DNA of 64,000 nucleotides, taken from assembly GCA_030549205.1 (NCBI GenBank), contig JAUKTV010000003.1:434001-498000 (forward strand), in the 5' to 3' direction. Every line of letters starts with the position of its first letter. The first letter of the stretch is position 1. Positions 54,786 to 64,000 of the stretch are shown here, in pieces. Both the position numbers and the translations under genes were made by a program. The DNA is from Apiosordaria backusii (Eukaryota; Ascomycota; Sordariomycetes; Sordariales; Lasiosphaeriaceae). The notes below the pieces were generated by a model. The model had not been told where the DNA came from. It worked only from the letters and a program-made list of their open reading frames with translations, and made no database searches.

Positions 54786-57700
54786 GCTTAACATATACTA
54801 ACATTTTCAAGAGCCAGATCAGAGATTTTCCATAGGAATTGCCCGAGCATTAACATTGCAACCATCACTACTGCTGCCACCTACCTATAGACCTACTGCC
54901 TACCTACCTTATGTTACTACCATTAAGATATCTACTTAAAGGCCTATTATTATTGAGTTTTCTGATTCTTTCGATAATGAATTTTTACCTATTAAAAGCT
55001 TTATTTATAAGCCCTCTTCCTTTTTTACTGGTAAAGGCTATAAACGTATGTTTTTAAAGCTTTTGCAATTATCGATTACTTTGCTAAAGCCTAAGGCTAC
55101 AGTTAAGCTTAAAGCTAAAGATTTTAAAGTCTTAATTCTAAGTAGCGATTTGGAAGTAAAGCCTTTTAAAGTGCTTATGATTAATAAGTAAGCTGACAAA
55201 CTAATTGCTTTTTGTAAGTCTTTGGATGACGAAAAAGAGGTTTCTGAAAAGCTATTTTCCTACTTAATTAATAAGGAATAGGACTTTTATAAGGCTTTAA
55301 TAGAAGAGGTTAACGATAAAGCTTTATACATTAAGTTCTGTATTTTGCAATTATGTTAATTTAACTATGTAAATAAGGTTACTATATGTGATAATTTAAT
55401 CTGCTTTAAAGGTAAGTCGCTTAAGAGTAAAAGTAAAGGAATTAGGCTTAATATAAAGTCCTATAGAAAAGACTGTCCTTAGTAAGTAAGAGTAGTATTT
55501 AAATATAAAGTTAAAGGTTTTAATAAGAAGAAGGTTTATTTTTAATTCTTTTTTTTTTCTTATTAATAAGATGGCTAATAGAATATAGACTTAGTAGTTT
55601 ATTATTTTTAACGCCGACTACCTTAACTATCTTAACCCCAAGCTTACTGCCTATTTACTGGGTTACTATCGTTAAGCCTATACTGAGGATATTAAGAAAG
55701 GTATATAAGTGTTAAATTAATAGCAAATAAATACCTTTAATAATATTATTATTAGGTTATATAAGGCCAAACCTGACTTAGTAATAGAGCTTTATAATAT
55801 TTATAATAAGTATAATAAGAATTAAGCTAATGATTTAATGCTATTTCAAATTTTCCTTAAGTATTTATATAAAAAGGACGACGTAATCGTTAAGGAATAT
55901 ATCGACCCTTTTATTAAATGCTATTTACGAATTTTCTAGACTTATAAATAGTATATTGATATATAGAAGAGGAACCTTAAGCTTTAGGCGGCTGACTGTA
56001 TTTATAAGGTTAACTAATACAATATACCTTTACTTTAGTATTGTAGGATTATAGAGATAAATACTACCTTTAACTTTGCTTACTATTTACTTAATAATAA
56101 GATAAAAGAATCATTTCTATAGTTTTTTAATATTATAAAGAAAGTAATGGCAGTTAAAGAAATCCTTAGCCCTTAGGTTATTATTACCGATTTCAATAAA
56201 GCCTTTAAAAAAGCTTATTGCTAGACATTTAATGATAGTACTTAATACTAAATTTGCCTATAGTATGTTATAAAGAATGTTGTGTTTAATATTAAGAAGA
56301 AGTAGGTTAGTTTATTCGAGGGTATTGCTCTTAGTAAGAGAGGTTTAATTGGAAGCTATCTATATAAGCTAGAAAATAACGATGCTGTTAGTAGTATTAG
56401 AAACGTAGTTATAAAGGTGCTTTTTAAAAAGTACTGTAAGTAACTTAGTTAGGGCATAGTTCTTAATAAGGATAGTACTATGTATATTATTAATAGGAAA
56501 GCTTATGCTTTAATAGGTTGAAAATAGATTAAAAACGCTAATGGCTTCCTTTTCGCTTAAGTAATAGTTATTTATTTTAAAACTAAGGATAGCTTTTAAG
56601 AGAATTAGCGTATTTTAATTAAGGAATTTAGTAACTAATAGGGTAAGTTTTCTTAGCGTTTGACATTTTATATCTTTTTTAATATGTTTTTATAGATCTT
56701 ATTGACTACTTTATAATAACCTACTTTCTAATAAGATTCGAATTCTATTAGTTTTCTATTAAGCTACATTACAATTTCGGCATTTGTTTGACTTTATATA
56801 TTAAAGGCAACTATAGGGTTTTAAAGTATTTAATTAAGAACCGCTGTATTAGTTTGCTTATACTTATTAAGGTTATTAAGGATGCCTTTAAAACTGTTAA
56901 GCTAAAGTATTGCAATAAACTGGCCGTTTAAACTACTTAAAAAGGTACGAAGTACTTTTATAGGCTATTACAACTGCTTTAATACTTTATTAGCTTTATA
57001 AGGCTTAACCTACTTAGGTAGTAAGTTAAGTATGTAAATACCGCTATTAAAGCCAGCCGAATGGTTTTTTAAGTAGATTACTTTAATAATTATCGCTTAC
57101 AATATAGCCTTCTTTACTAGTATAAGCTCTATAAGCTTAATCAAGCAGTTATTAGTTTAACGGTTAATAACGTAGACTATTACTAATTATTAAAATCTAA
57201 GAAAGTATGTCCTTTATTAATACCAAACCTCTAATATTTATATAGGAACTGACCTATTTAGGTATTATAAAAAGACTTTCTTTAACTTAAGTAAATAGCC
57301 GACTTACTGGTTATCTTTAATAAGCGCTAAAGAGCTAAGTTTACTGCTAAAAAAGCAGTTAACGGTCTTTAGCTATTACCACTAACGGCTATATAGGGCG
57401 ATAATTCAACTACCTATAAGCCTATTTACGATATGCCTTAGCTTTAGAAAAAGCAGTAAACTGCTATTAATAGGCTTACTAAGGCCGAAAAAGTTTGAAT
57501 AGAAGAGCTTAGGGCTATATTCCAAATATAGGTAGAGCGGGCAGAGTAAATAGAAGCTTAGAACTAAGCCTAGGCTTAGGAGCTAAGGCAGTTAACTGCC
57601 TTAATAAAGTTATAGTAGTAGTTATAAGCCGGGCTATAAGTATTATAATTACTACCGGTAATACCTTTATTTAGGATAATGGCTTTACTAGTAAAGACTT

Positions 57701-58177
57701 AATTACCTGCTTAATATATTAACTATAGTTAAAATACAGTAGTAACAATATATTATTTATAGTAGTAAGTCCAGTAGCCATATTATATACCGTTCCTATA
57801 GTCCTAGTACTTTAAGACCGTTAACGGCTTACAAATGCGCCTAACCTAAGGCTATATATTTACAATAGCTCCTTTAGCTTAAATACTAGTTTAACCGCTT
57901 CTACTACTGTTAAATTAGGGAGTTTTATATAGAAGCTAATAGCAGTAACAGTGGCTATAGTAAAATAGAAGCTAGTAGCAGTTTTAATATTAACTAGGTT
58001 AGGGTTATATATGGCTATAGAATTTAACAGTAAGACAATTGAAAAAACACCATTTCTAAGTATTTCGGGCTATATTTATAATTTCCAACTGCCATAGCTA
58101 AAATCTATCAAGTCTGTATAGAATGGTTGTCTTAGCCAGTTACAAGACTATTGGTAAGTCCTGTGAAAATGCTTATT

Positions 58178-58299
58178 ACTGCAAAATTTGGCTGTGGCTA
58201 ACATTGTGGCAAGACACTGTAGACCTCTTGCTTATTACAGCTAGTCCTAGTGGAACACAGCAAAAATATAATTTTTACACAGTAAATATAGAGGTCCCA
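58178..58299 (-). repeat. Right terminal inverted repeat
   Basis: Reverse complement of the left end: outer block 58247-58299 and inner block 58178-58207. It has a short insertion relative to the left copy between the two blocks. Confidence 0.8.
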
Positions 58300-58758
58300 C
58301 TTTCCAAAGGCCAATGTTATTGTTAGGGGGAATCTCAGTAAGATCTATCATAAAGTGTAGCGTGTTTTACACCTATCCAAGACAGTTGACGTATTCTGTG
58401 CTCTGTGAAATGCCTTTGTCTCACGCTTGTCAAAGAAGCACAGACCACACTCAGGATCAAGCTTTGGGACAGTGACAGTGTGAGACACCAGCTTGTCCTT
58501 CCATCCCAGGTAACAAAACATTGGAAGGAAGGGCGGAGAAAGAGTAATTCAGCGTCTTTGAGTAGGGAGGTGCTGTCTCCCACCAAAACAATCTGCCATT
58601 CGTTGTCAACCTGCATCCAGCGCTGTCTCATCTGCCAACACTACGCCACGGACTGTCCCAATTCGTCCATCTATCCTCCAACTCAATTCCCACAATCCCC
58701 CCTCCCGATCTGACTCTTTACCAGCGGGACGGGATCACCATCCAAGACCTCTCAAACC
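58300..58758. other. Intergenic region right of the transposon
   Basis: Starts with the second target-site copy (58300-58307), then 450 bp of normal composition leading into the phosphatase gene. The AT island ends abruptly at the element border. Confidence 0.6.
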
Positions 58759-60677
58759 ATGCGCCGCGCAGCCGTACAAGCCTTTCGGACCACGTTTCAA
58801 TGCACCGTCCGGGGCCTTAGCCGACGCCCCTTCACCCCGTCTATTACAACAACCCGCCGTCTCCTCTCCACCACCGCCGCCCCCCGCACTCTCAAGCATC
58901 ACCCCAATAATAATGCCAGCGGTATCCCCCCTCCCCTCCTAGAAAACAACAGCCCTCTCCCGCCACCCCTCCAATCATCAATGTACTACCGCCGAGTCTC
59001 CGTCCTCCTGGCCTCGGCCCTCGTCGGCTACGGAGCCTGGTACTCCTACAACGGCACCGCCCCCAACACGGTCAACAACGTCTCCGTGAAGCGCGGCTAC
59101 ACCACCGACACTTCTACCGCTGGCAATTCTCTGCCGACCCGTAACGTCTTGGTCATTAGCGCTGATCAGCTTCACACCGGGACGATAGTAGGCGACGGGC
59201 CTATCAGCAAGACGACCTCCGAAGACGGGACGAGGGTGATTGAGATGCTCAACCCGGAGCAAGCAACTGAAAAACTGAGGAAGCTGGAGGAGTCTTACTT
59301 GGTGAATAGAGGGCAGGGTGTAGTGAGATATGATCTCGTGCAGCTGCCGAGTAACGACCCGATTGAGGACGACCACACGACCAAGATTATACAGGTGGAA
59401 CCCCCGACTAGCAAAGAAGGAGGGAATGACTGGATGTTTTGGGGCGTGTTTGATGGGCATTCGTATGTCTCCCTTCCCCCAGTGTTAACCCCAAACCATC
59501 ACAATAACATCTAACTTTATCTGTCAAAAACAGCGGCTGGACAACGTCGGCCAAACTCCGCCAGACCCTCATTAGCTGGGTCGCTCGCGAGCTGAACGAC
59601 ACCTACCAAGCATCCGACAAGGTCCTCCCCACCAACTCCGACGCCGTCGACACGGCCATCAAGAGCGGGTTCCTGAAGCTCGACGACGAGATTGTCAACC
59701 AGAGCGTGCAAAAAGTCCTCCAGGCGAATAACAAGACCGTGGCGGCTGAGCTGCTCGCTCCTGCCCTCTCTGGGTCGTGCGCTCTCTTGTCGTTTTACGA
59801 CAGCCGCTCGAAACTCCTCCGGGTGGCCTGTACGGGAGATTCCCGCGCTGTTTTGGGAAGGAGGCAAGAGAATGGGAAGTGGACGGCTACCCCGCTGAGT
59901 GTGGATCAGACGGGGAGTAATATTGACGAGGCGAACCGGTTGAGGAAGCAGCACCCTAATGAGCCATATGTGGTGAGAAACGGGAGAATACTGGGGGGGT
60001 TGGAGCCATCCCGTGCGTTTGGGGATGCGAGTTACAAATGGACGAGGGAGATTTCGGAGAAGTTGAAGAGGCACTTTTTTGCGAGGTCGGTGTCGAGTCT
60101 GTTGAAGACCCCGCCGTATGTTACGGCGGAACCGGTGATTACCACTACGAAGATTGAGCCGGAGAAGGGGGACTTTGTGGTGATGGCTACGGATGGCTTG
60201 TGGGAGATGCTGACGAATGAGGAGGTTATTGGGCTGGTGGGGAAGTGGATTGATCAGCAGCAGCAACTGCACAAGGGCTCTTCTTCGGGAGGGGGGTTGT
60301 TTGATTCTGTCTGGTCCAAGGCGTTTGGCTCCAAGGATCAAAACGAGTTGCCGGTCGAGGTTAGCAAGCTTCCGGACGGGCCCGAGGGGCAGAAGACGCC
60401 GTTTAGAGGGGTGAGGCAGTGGGGGGGTAATGATGGGTTTGTGGTGGAGGATTTGAACGCTGCTACGCATTTGGTGAGGAATGCGCTTGGAGGGAAAAAT
60501 AGGGAGCAGGTTAGCGCGTTGCTGACGCTGCCGGCGCCTTTTTCGAGGAGGTACAGGGATGATTTGACGGTGCAGGTTATCTTTTTTGGGAATGGGGAGC
60601 AGAAAACGGGTGAAATTGTGGTGAATAAGGAGGCGTCGAATGGGATGAAGGAGGAGGCTATTAAAGCGAAGCTGTAG
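58759..60677 (+). CDS. ptc5: Mitochondrial PP2C-type protein phosphatase (Ptc5/PDP-like)
   Basis: Two exons, 58759-59462 and 59534-60677; the 71-bp intron is phase 2 (donor GTATGT, branch CTAAC, acceptor AAACAG) and rebuilds the key GVFDGHSGWTTS. Product 615 residues. The N-terminus is Arg/Ser/Thr-rich (MRRAAVQAFRTTFQ), then a hydrophobic segment VSVLLASALVGYGAWYS (residues about 78-95), which fits inner-membrane anchoring or sorting. PP2C motifs follow in order: FDGH (Asp232), LRVACTGDSRAVLG, VMATDGLWEML (Asp about 453) and RRYRDDLTVQV (about 577), giving all expected metal-binding Asp residues. Yeast Ptc5 dephosphorylates the E1 alpha subunit of pyruvate dehydrogenase in mitochondria; the length and layout fit that branch. 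The exact substrate is inferred. Confidence 0.88.
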
Positions 60678-61137
60678 GACGCTCTGAAGTTTATGCGGTT
60701 GTGGTTTTAGCCTTCTCTGTGTCCTGTTTGTTTTCTTAAGGGGGTTGTTGGTTGGGTATGGATGGCGGCGCACCTGGTATGGGTCTGGGACTGCGGTGAT
60801 GGATTGTTTGTTTGATTAATTGTTGAGTACATTGCCTACTATGTTAGGGCAGCGAAACTGTAGAATATGTTGTTGGTGTTTTTTATGGGCTTGATGGGTT
60901 TGTTGCATAGCATATTTTGCGATAGACACTAGCAGTGTTAAAGATATTATTCTACTGCCTTGTTGAAGCTCTGTGATCTTATTGGAAGAATTGTCTTGTG
61001 ATGCTTTATATGTTCCCCTTACACTCTGCCATACATTTAACCTGAGACCCTTAAGCGTATTTAGTGTTGACACCTCTCCTTGAAGACACACCACCACCTG
61101 CCTCCCTACTTAAGCCCTTCTTCCTCTGAAAGACATC
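60678..61137. other. Intergenic region upstream of the 5S gene
   Basis: 460 bp: the 3' end of the phosphatase gene and the 5' flank of the 5S rRNA gene, with CTACTTAAG about 30 bp before the transcript start. No other feature. Confidence 0.55.
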
Positions 61138-61256
61138 ACATACGACCATAGACAGCTGAAAATACGGGATCCCGTCCGCTCTCCCCTAGTCAAACAGCTG
61201 ATCGCCGGACTAGTACTCAGGTGGGTGACCACTGGGGAATCCCTGGTGTTGTATGT
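61138..61256 (+). rRNA. 5S ribosomal RNA (dispersed copy)
   Basis: 119 bases from ACATACGACCATA to TTGTATGT; the two ends pair as helix I (ACATACGAC with GTTGTATGT). The core CGGGATCCCGTCCGCTCTCCC is the universal loop region. Helix III has GACAGCTG pairing with CAGCTGATC, with one bulged A. The 3' half has GGTGGGTGACCACTGGGGAA and the closing AATCCCTGGTGTTGT. Internal pol III control sequences lie in the 61215-61235 part. Filamentous ascomycetes scatter single 5S genes through the genome, and this fits. The arm sequences differ from the Neurospora major type as I remember it, yet pairing is kept, so the copy is probably functional. Confidence 0.95.
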
Positions 61257-61262
61257 TTTTTT
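61256..61262 (+). terminator. Pol III poly-T terminator of the 5S gene
   Basis: Seven T directly after the GTATG end of the 5S gene, the usual RNA polymerase III stop. Confidence 0.85.
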
Positions 61263-61935
61263 GTCTACGTTTTGCTGTGGACATTGGTGGTATTGTGGTG
61301 GAGTGGGCGGTGGATGTTGAACACCCCTTGACTGACTGACTCGAGGAAATAGCTCGGGTTAGGGTTAGAGCGGTGTTTTTGGCAGAAAGCACGGACCATA
61401 GACCATGGAGGGACGGGAAGCTCGGAGCTGGGGAGAGCTTGAGACGGGAATGAGCTTTGAAGTTTAAGGGGTCGACGTCACTTTTTGCTCTTCTTTTTGC
61501 ATTTAAGTAGAGCACGATCACCAACGTTTCTAACTAACGTTTGGATAAACGTTAAAGAGGAGGAGAATTTACCGTGTTGTTGGTTTAGGGAGCTTGAGGC
61601 GGTGTTCAATTTCCTCCTCTCAAAAAAACAACATCATTCCCAATTCGCGATTCCTTACCAAGGAGAGATTACGACTTTCACGGCTTCACCCGCCAACCTC
61701 AATCAGCAAAGCTATCATTCACACTACGACATTATCAACCCCCTTTTCAATCTCACATCGATCAAGCCAACCATATTCTCATATTTCAATCTATCACAGT
61801 TTCCAACCGCCACAACACCAAATACCAACTCTTTAAACCGGCCACACCCCCTAAAAACTACTACTCTTACTCCAACCAACAACAAACTCATCACCAGCAA
61901 TACAGTGAAGAGAGAGGGAGGGATACAGAAAAAAA
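61257..61935. other. Intergenic region after the 5S gene
   Basis: About 680 bp, turning pyrimidine/CA-rich from 61610, probably the leader of the small membrane protein gene. No other gene seen. Confidence 0.5.
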
Positions 61936-62178
61936 ATGGCAAAACAATACTTCTCCCCCTACGCCCCCCGCACGCCCCGGTCCCCCCGCCTGGTCCTGAT
62001 CTGGCTCTCGTGCTTTTTTTTCTTGCTCTGGGTGACGTGGTACCTGAGCGGGAGGAACATGGACGAGAGGGTGGCGCCGCACACCAACAGCGAGTTGCAG
62101 TTTGGGAAGGAAGATGGTGCGGCCGAGGGGAGGTGGCATGAGGTTAGGGATGGACAACAGCAGCAGCAGCACGACTAG
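61936..62178 (+). CDS. Small single-pass membrane protein, function unknown
   Basis: An 80-residue frame with good start context (AAAAAATGGC) after a CA-rich leader-like region. The N-terminus MAKQYFSPYAPRTPRSPR is basic and proline-rich, followed by one strong hydrophobic segment LVLIWLSCFFFLLWVTWYL (about 19-37). A polar tail ends in poly-Gln, His and Asp. The basic residues before the helix and acidic ones after suggest the N-terminus faces the cytosol. No family recognised. The composition and the clear leader favour a real gene, but a protein this short cannot be confirmed by eye. Confidence 0.5.
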   Translation: MAKQYFSPYAPRTPRSPRLVLIWLSCFFFLLWVTWYLSGRNMDERVAPHTNSELQFGKEDGAAEGRWHEVRDGQQQQQHD

Positions 62179-63137
62179 GCGTCTACTTCTTCTTCTTCTT
62201 CTTCTTCTTGATCTCACCTACTACTTGACGTTTGTAGCACCCACCCCCTACCTTTTTGGACTTGGATCTTACGGAGACATTCTTTACCCCCCAACCTCTT
62301 TGAACTTGCATCTTACGGAGCGGGACGGGGAGGGAGGGAGGGAGGGAAATGGATTGAGGTCATGAGGGAGGGAGGATGAGGGGTTCAGAGATGAAAGTTA
62401 TAAGCAACCGGGGGAGGAGGACGATGGACCGAAACAGGATGGACTCAAGAGTTGCTTTCATCATTGGGGAAGAGAGGTGGAAAAATATTCATCATGTTAA
62501 TTCCTTGGGGGCATTAAACCAAAAAAATATGAAAGGGGTTGGTTCATCATCAGGACAAGGGAGAAGAAGCTAGAGGAAAGCTAGAAGGACAAAAAAGGTC
62601 ACATCATAACCACGTTGAACAATAGTACCTGTACGCTAGGTGAAAAGGGGACAGACACTTTGTGTGTGATAGCCTCACTTATTGTATTCAGTTCTCAAAA
62701 CATCTTTATCTAAGCAACGGAAAAGGCTGTCAACCCTCCTGGATTGTCTTCTGGTCAGAAGCAAAATCATCGCTTTTTTACATAGGGACATAATCATCCA
62801 GCACAACCCCCCTTCTCATTCACCATCACACCCCCGGTCTAGACACAACACAAACACATGCTACTCAGCACAAAACATACATATATACTTCCATCCCCTA
62901 CCACACTTGCACCTCAACAACACAACACAACACACAACTCAAGACTCCCCATAGGATGTATGTACAAAACAGAGAGTAGCTAAAATGACAACGAGCAACT
63001 ACAACAAACAAACAAACAGACAAAAACTTTCATCAACAAAGGAATCCTTTCTATTTGTCTTCCTGTCTTCTCAAAATCCTGTACAACACACATCTTTTCC
63101 ACTCCCTCATTGCTTGCTTCCTCCACCCAAAAAATCT
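62179..63137. other. Intergenic region between convergent genes
   Basis: About 960 bp. It starts with a TTC repeat (62184-62208) and a GGGA repeat near 62330; the rest is AT-rich 3' flanking sequence of the complex I gene. Confidence 0.5.
62184..62208. repeat. TTC trinucleotide repeat
   Basis: Eight TTC units directly after the stop of the small membrane protein gene. Confidence 0.85.
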
Positions 63138-64000
63138 TTATACACCATACTCAACCTGTCCCATCGGCCTATCCTCCTCCATACCCGGCGCCATAAAGTT
63201 TGTCCGCGGGTCGCCCGTCTCCTTGGCCGCCGAGCAGCGCGCCATTGTTGGGGAACTACACAACTCTGTCAGTACCATTCCCTTTCTTCTCAGGTCAAGT
63301 CAAAAGAAAAACAAAAAAAAAACATACCTTCTGCTAATCACATCCGTAAAGTAAAAGTTCTCCACCACCTTCCTCAACGGCTCACCCGTCACCTTGGCCC
63401 CCTTGTTCTGCTCCACCAGCTGAACCTTGCTCAGCTCCCTCAGCGCAACCGGCTCGACGACATCGTACGCCGCCAGCGCGGGCGAAATCTCCACCATCCT
63501 GTCCCTCAGCTGAGCCACATCGTCATACGGCAGCGGCTGTCCCAAAAACTCGCTCACCGCCCGGATAATCTTCCAATCCGTGCGGGTGGCGGCCGGCAGG
63601 CCCGTGGCAGCCCGAGTCATTTGCGTGCGGCCCTCCGTGTTGACGTACGTGCCCGCCTTCTCGGTGTACGCGGCGCCAGGGAGGACGATATCCGCAATCT
63701 CGGCGCCCTTGTCACCGTGGTGGCCCTGGTAGACAATGAACGCGTCCTTGGGGATATCGGCAGCGTCAAACTCGTCAGCTCCAAGCAGCCAGACGAACTT
63801 GGGCTTGGTGTTGGCGACCTCCTCGTTGGGAACAACGAAGCCGACCTCGAACGCACCGGCTCTGGAAGCCTCGCGCTGGAGGACATTGTAGCCGCTCCAC
63901 TCCCCGGTCAGGAAGTTGCCGGCGTTCTTGTCGACGAAGCTGCCGACAACCTCGTAGAAGGCCTTGGCGTCGGGGTGCTCAGTGACACCGGATCCGACGA
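63138..64000 (-). CDS. nuo78: NADH:ubiquinone oxidoreductase 78-kDa (75-kDa type) subunit, C-terminal part (partial)
   Basis: Read leftwards; the 5' part lies beyond the right edge. Exons visible: 63328-64000 (continuing) and 63138-63255. The 72-bp intron is phase 2 (donor GTATGT, branch CTGAC, acceptor TTGTGTAG). The protein reads NEEVANTKPKFVWLLGADEF, then FIVYQGHHGDKGAEIADIVL, PGAAYTEKAGTYVNTEGRTQ and GLPAATRTDWKIIRAVSEFL. This is the molybdopterin-oxidoreductase-like C-terminal half of the complex I subunit (NDUFS1/NuoG family). It ends ...MEEDRPMGQVEYGV and TAA at 63138-63140. In the full protein the N-terminal half carries iron-sulphur clusters N1b, N4 and N5 in the matrix arm. Identification is secure from the visible part. 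Confidence 0.95.

Larger units (their letters stand above)
54678..58299. mobile_element. Degenerate TIR DNA transposon with 8-bp target duplication (RIP-mutated)
   Basis: A 3.6-kb AT-rich island with no long open frame in any register, bounded by inverted repeats. The left end starts CGGGACCTCTATATTTACTG; the right end read in reverse starts TGGGACCTCTATATTTACTG. They match over about 50 bp, and a second inverted block (about 54757-54785 against 58178-58207, ATGTTAGCCACAGC) lies inside. The direct repeat CTTTCCAA flanks both ends (54670-54677 and 58300-58307). Differences between the ends are mostly C/T or G/A, and the interior is depleted in CA and full of TA, as left by RIP. Eight-bp duplications are typical of hAT elements; the long inverted repeats would also suit a Mutator-like element. 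No transposase motif can be read. Confidence 0.85.

Noticed and set aside
54678..58299. Diverged protein-coding gene within the AT island
   Set aside because: Stops every few codons in all frames and bounded by inverted repeats and a target duplication, so it is a dead transposon.
59517..60773. 418-codon minus-strand frame opposite the PP2C gene
   Set aside because: Antisense shadow; the plus strand has all PP2C motifs in order.

Overview
The window is nuclear DNA of a filamentous ascomycete, most likely a Sordariomycete close to Sordariales. The evidence is many short introns (about 50-80 bp) with GTANGT-type donors and CTRAC branch sites, single-copy housekeeping genes of fungal type, a dispersed 5S rRNA gene with its own poly-T terminator, and one AT-rich, stop-riddled DNA transposon that looks hit by repeat-induced point mutation (RIP). 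There is no sign of bacterial operons, CRISPR or phage.

Layout. 0-2.8 kb: a gene tail with an Arg/Asp-rich end, then noncoding DNA. 2.8-23 kb: a region with five loci that all encode Myb/SANT-like helix-turn-helix proteins: single genes at 2.8-4.0, 7.8-9.1, 11.2-12.4 and 21.9-23.0 kb, and an unusual compound locus at 12.98-15.69 kb. An unrelated three-pass membrane protein (18.9-19.9 kb) lies among them. 24-25.2 kb: a doubtful orphan frame built on a 189-bp duplication. 26.8-33 kb: mitochondrial Hsp60, cofilin and a Get5-like ubiquitin-like protein. 33.7-36.8 kb: Byr4/Bfa1. 38.7-39.8 kb: XRCC4. 40.3 kb: a small hypothetical gene. 42.4-48.5 kb: an aldo/keto reductase with a frameshift, SelO/Fmp40, and a secreted glucoamylase with a starch-binding domain. 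50.7-54.3 kb: Snu66/SART1 and a PEX39-like peroxin. 54.7-58.3 kb: the degraded transposon with long terminal inverted repeats and an 8-bp target duplication. 58.8-64 kb: a mitochondrial PP2C phosphatase, 5S rRNA, a small membrane protein, and the C-terminal part of the complex I 78-kDa subunit.

The most striking object is the 12.98-15.69 kb locus. Six successive short exons each begin with their own ATG, each encode a different version of the same ~50-residue Trp-initiated helical domain, and each end at a 5' splice site in exactly the same phase (2). Only after the sixth does a good 3' splice site appear, opening one shared exon that begins QHLQKLRRKE and completes the last helix. The simplest reading is a set of alternative first exons joined to one constant tail, so one locus could make six putative DNA-binding proteins that differ only in the binding domain. 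The neighbour at 11.2-12.4 kb is a one-cassette version with the same exon phases and an AT-hook. The gene at 21.9 kb has a phase-2 intron at the equivalent place. I know of no described fungal gene with this architecture, but no search was possible.

The housekeeping genes do not form a pathway. Several relate to mitochondria (Hsp60, SelO, Ptc5-like phosphatase, complex I), and others to the nucleus, cytoskeleton, peroxisome or secretion.
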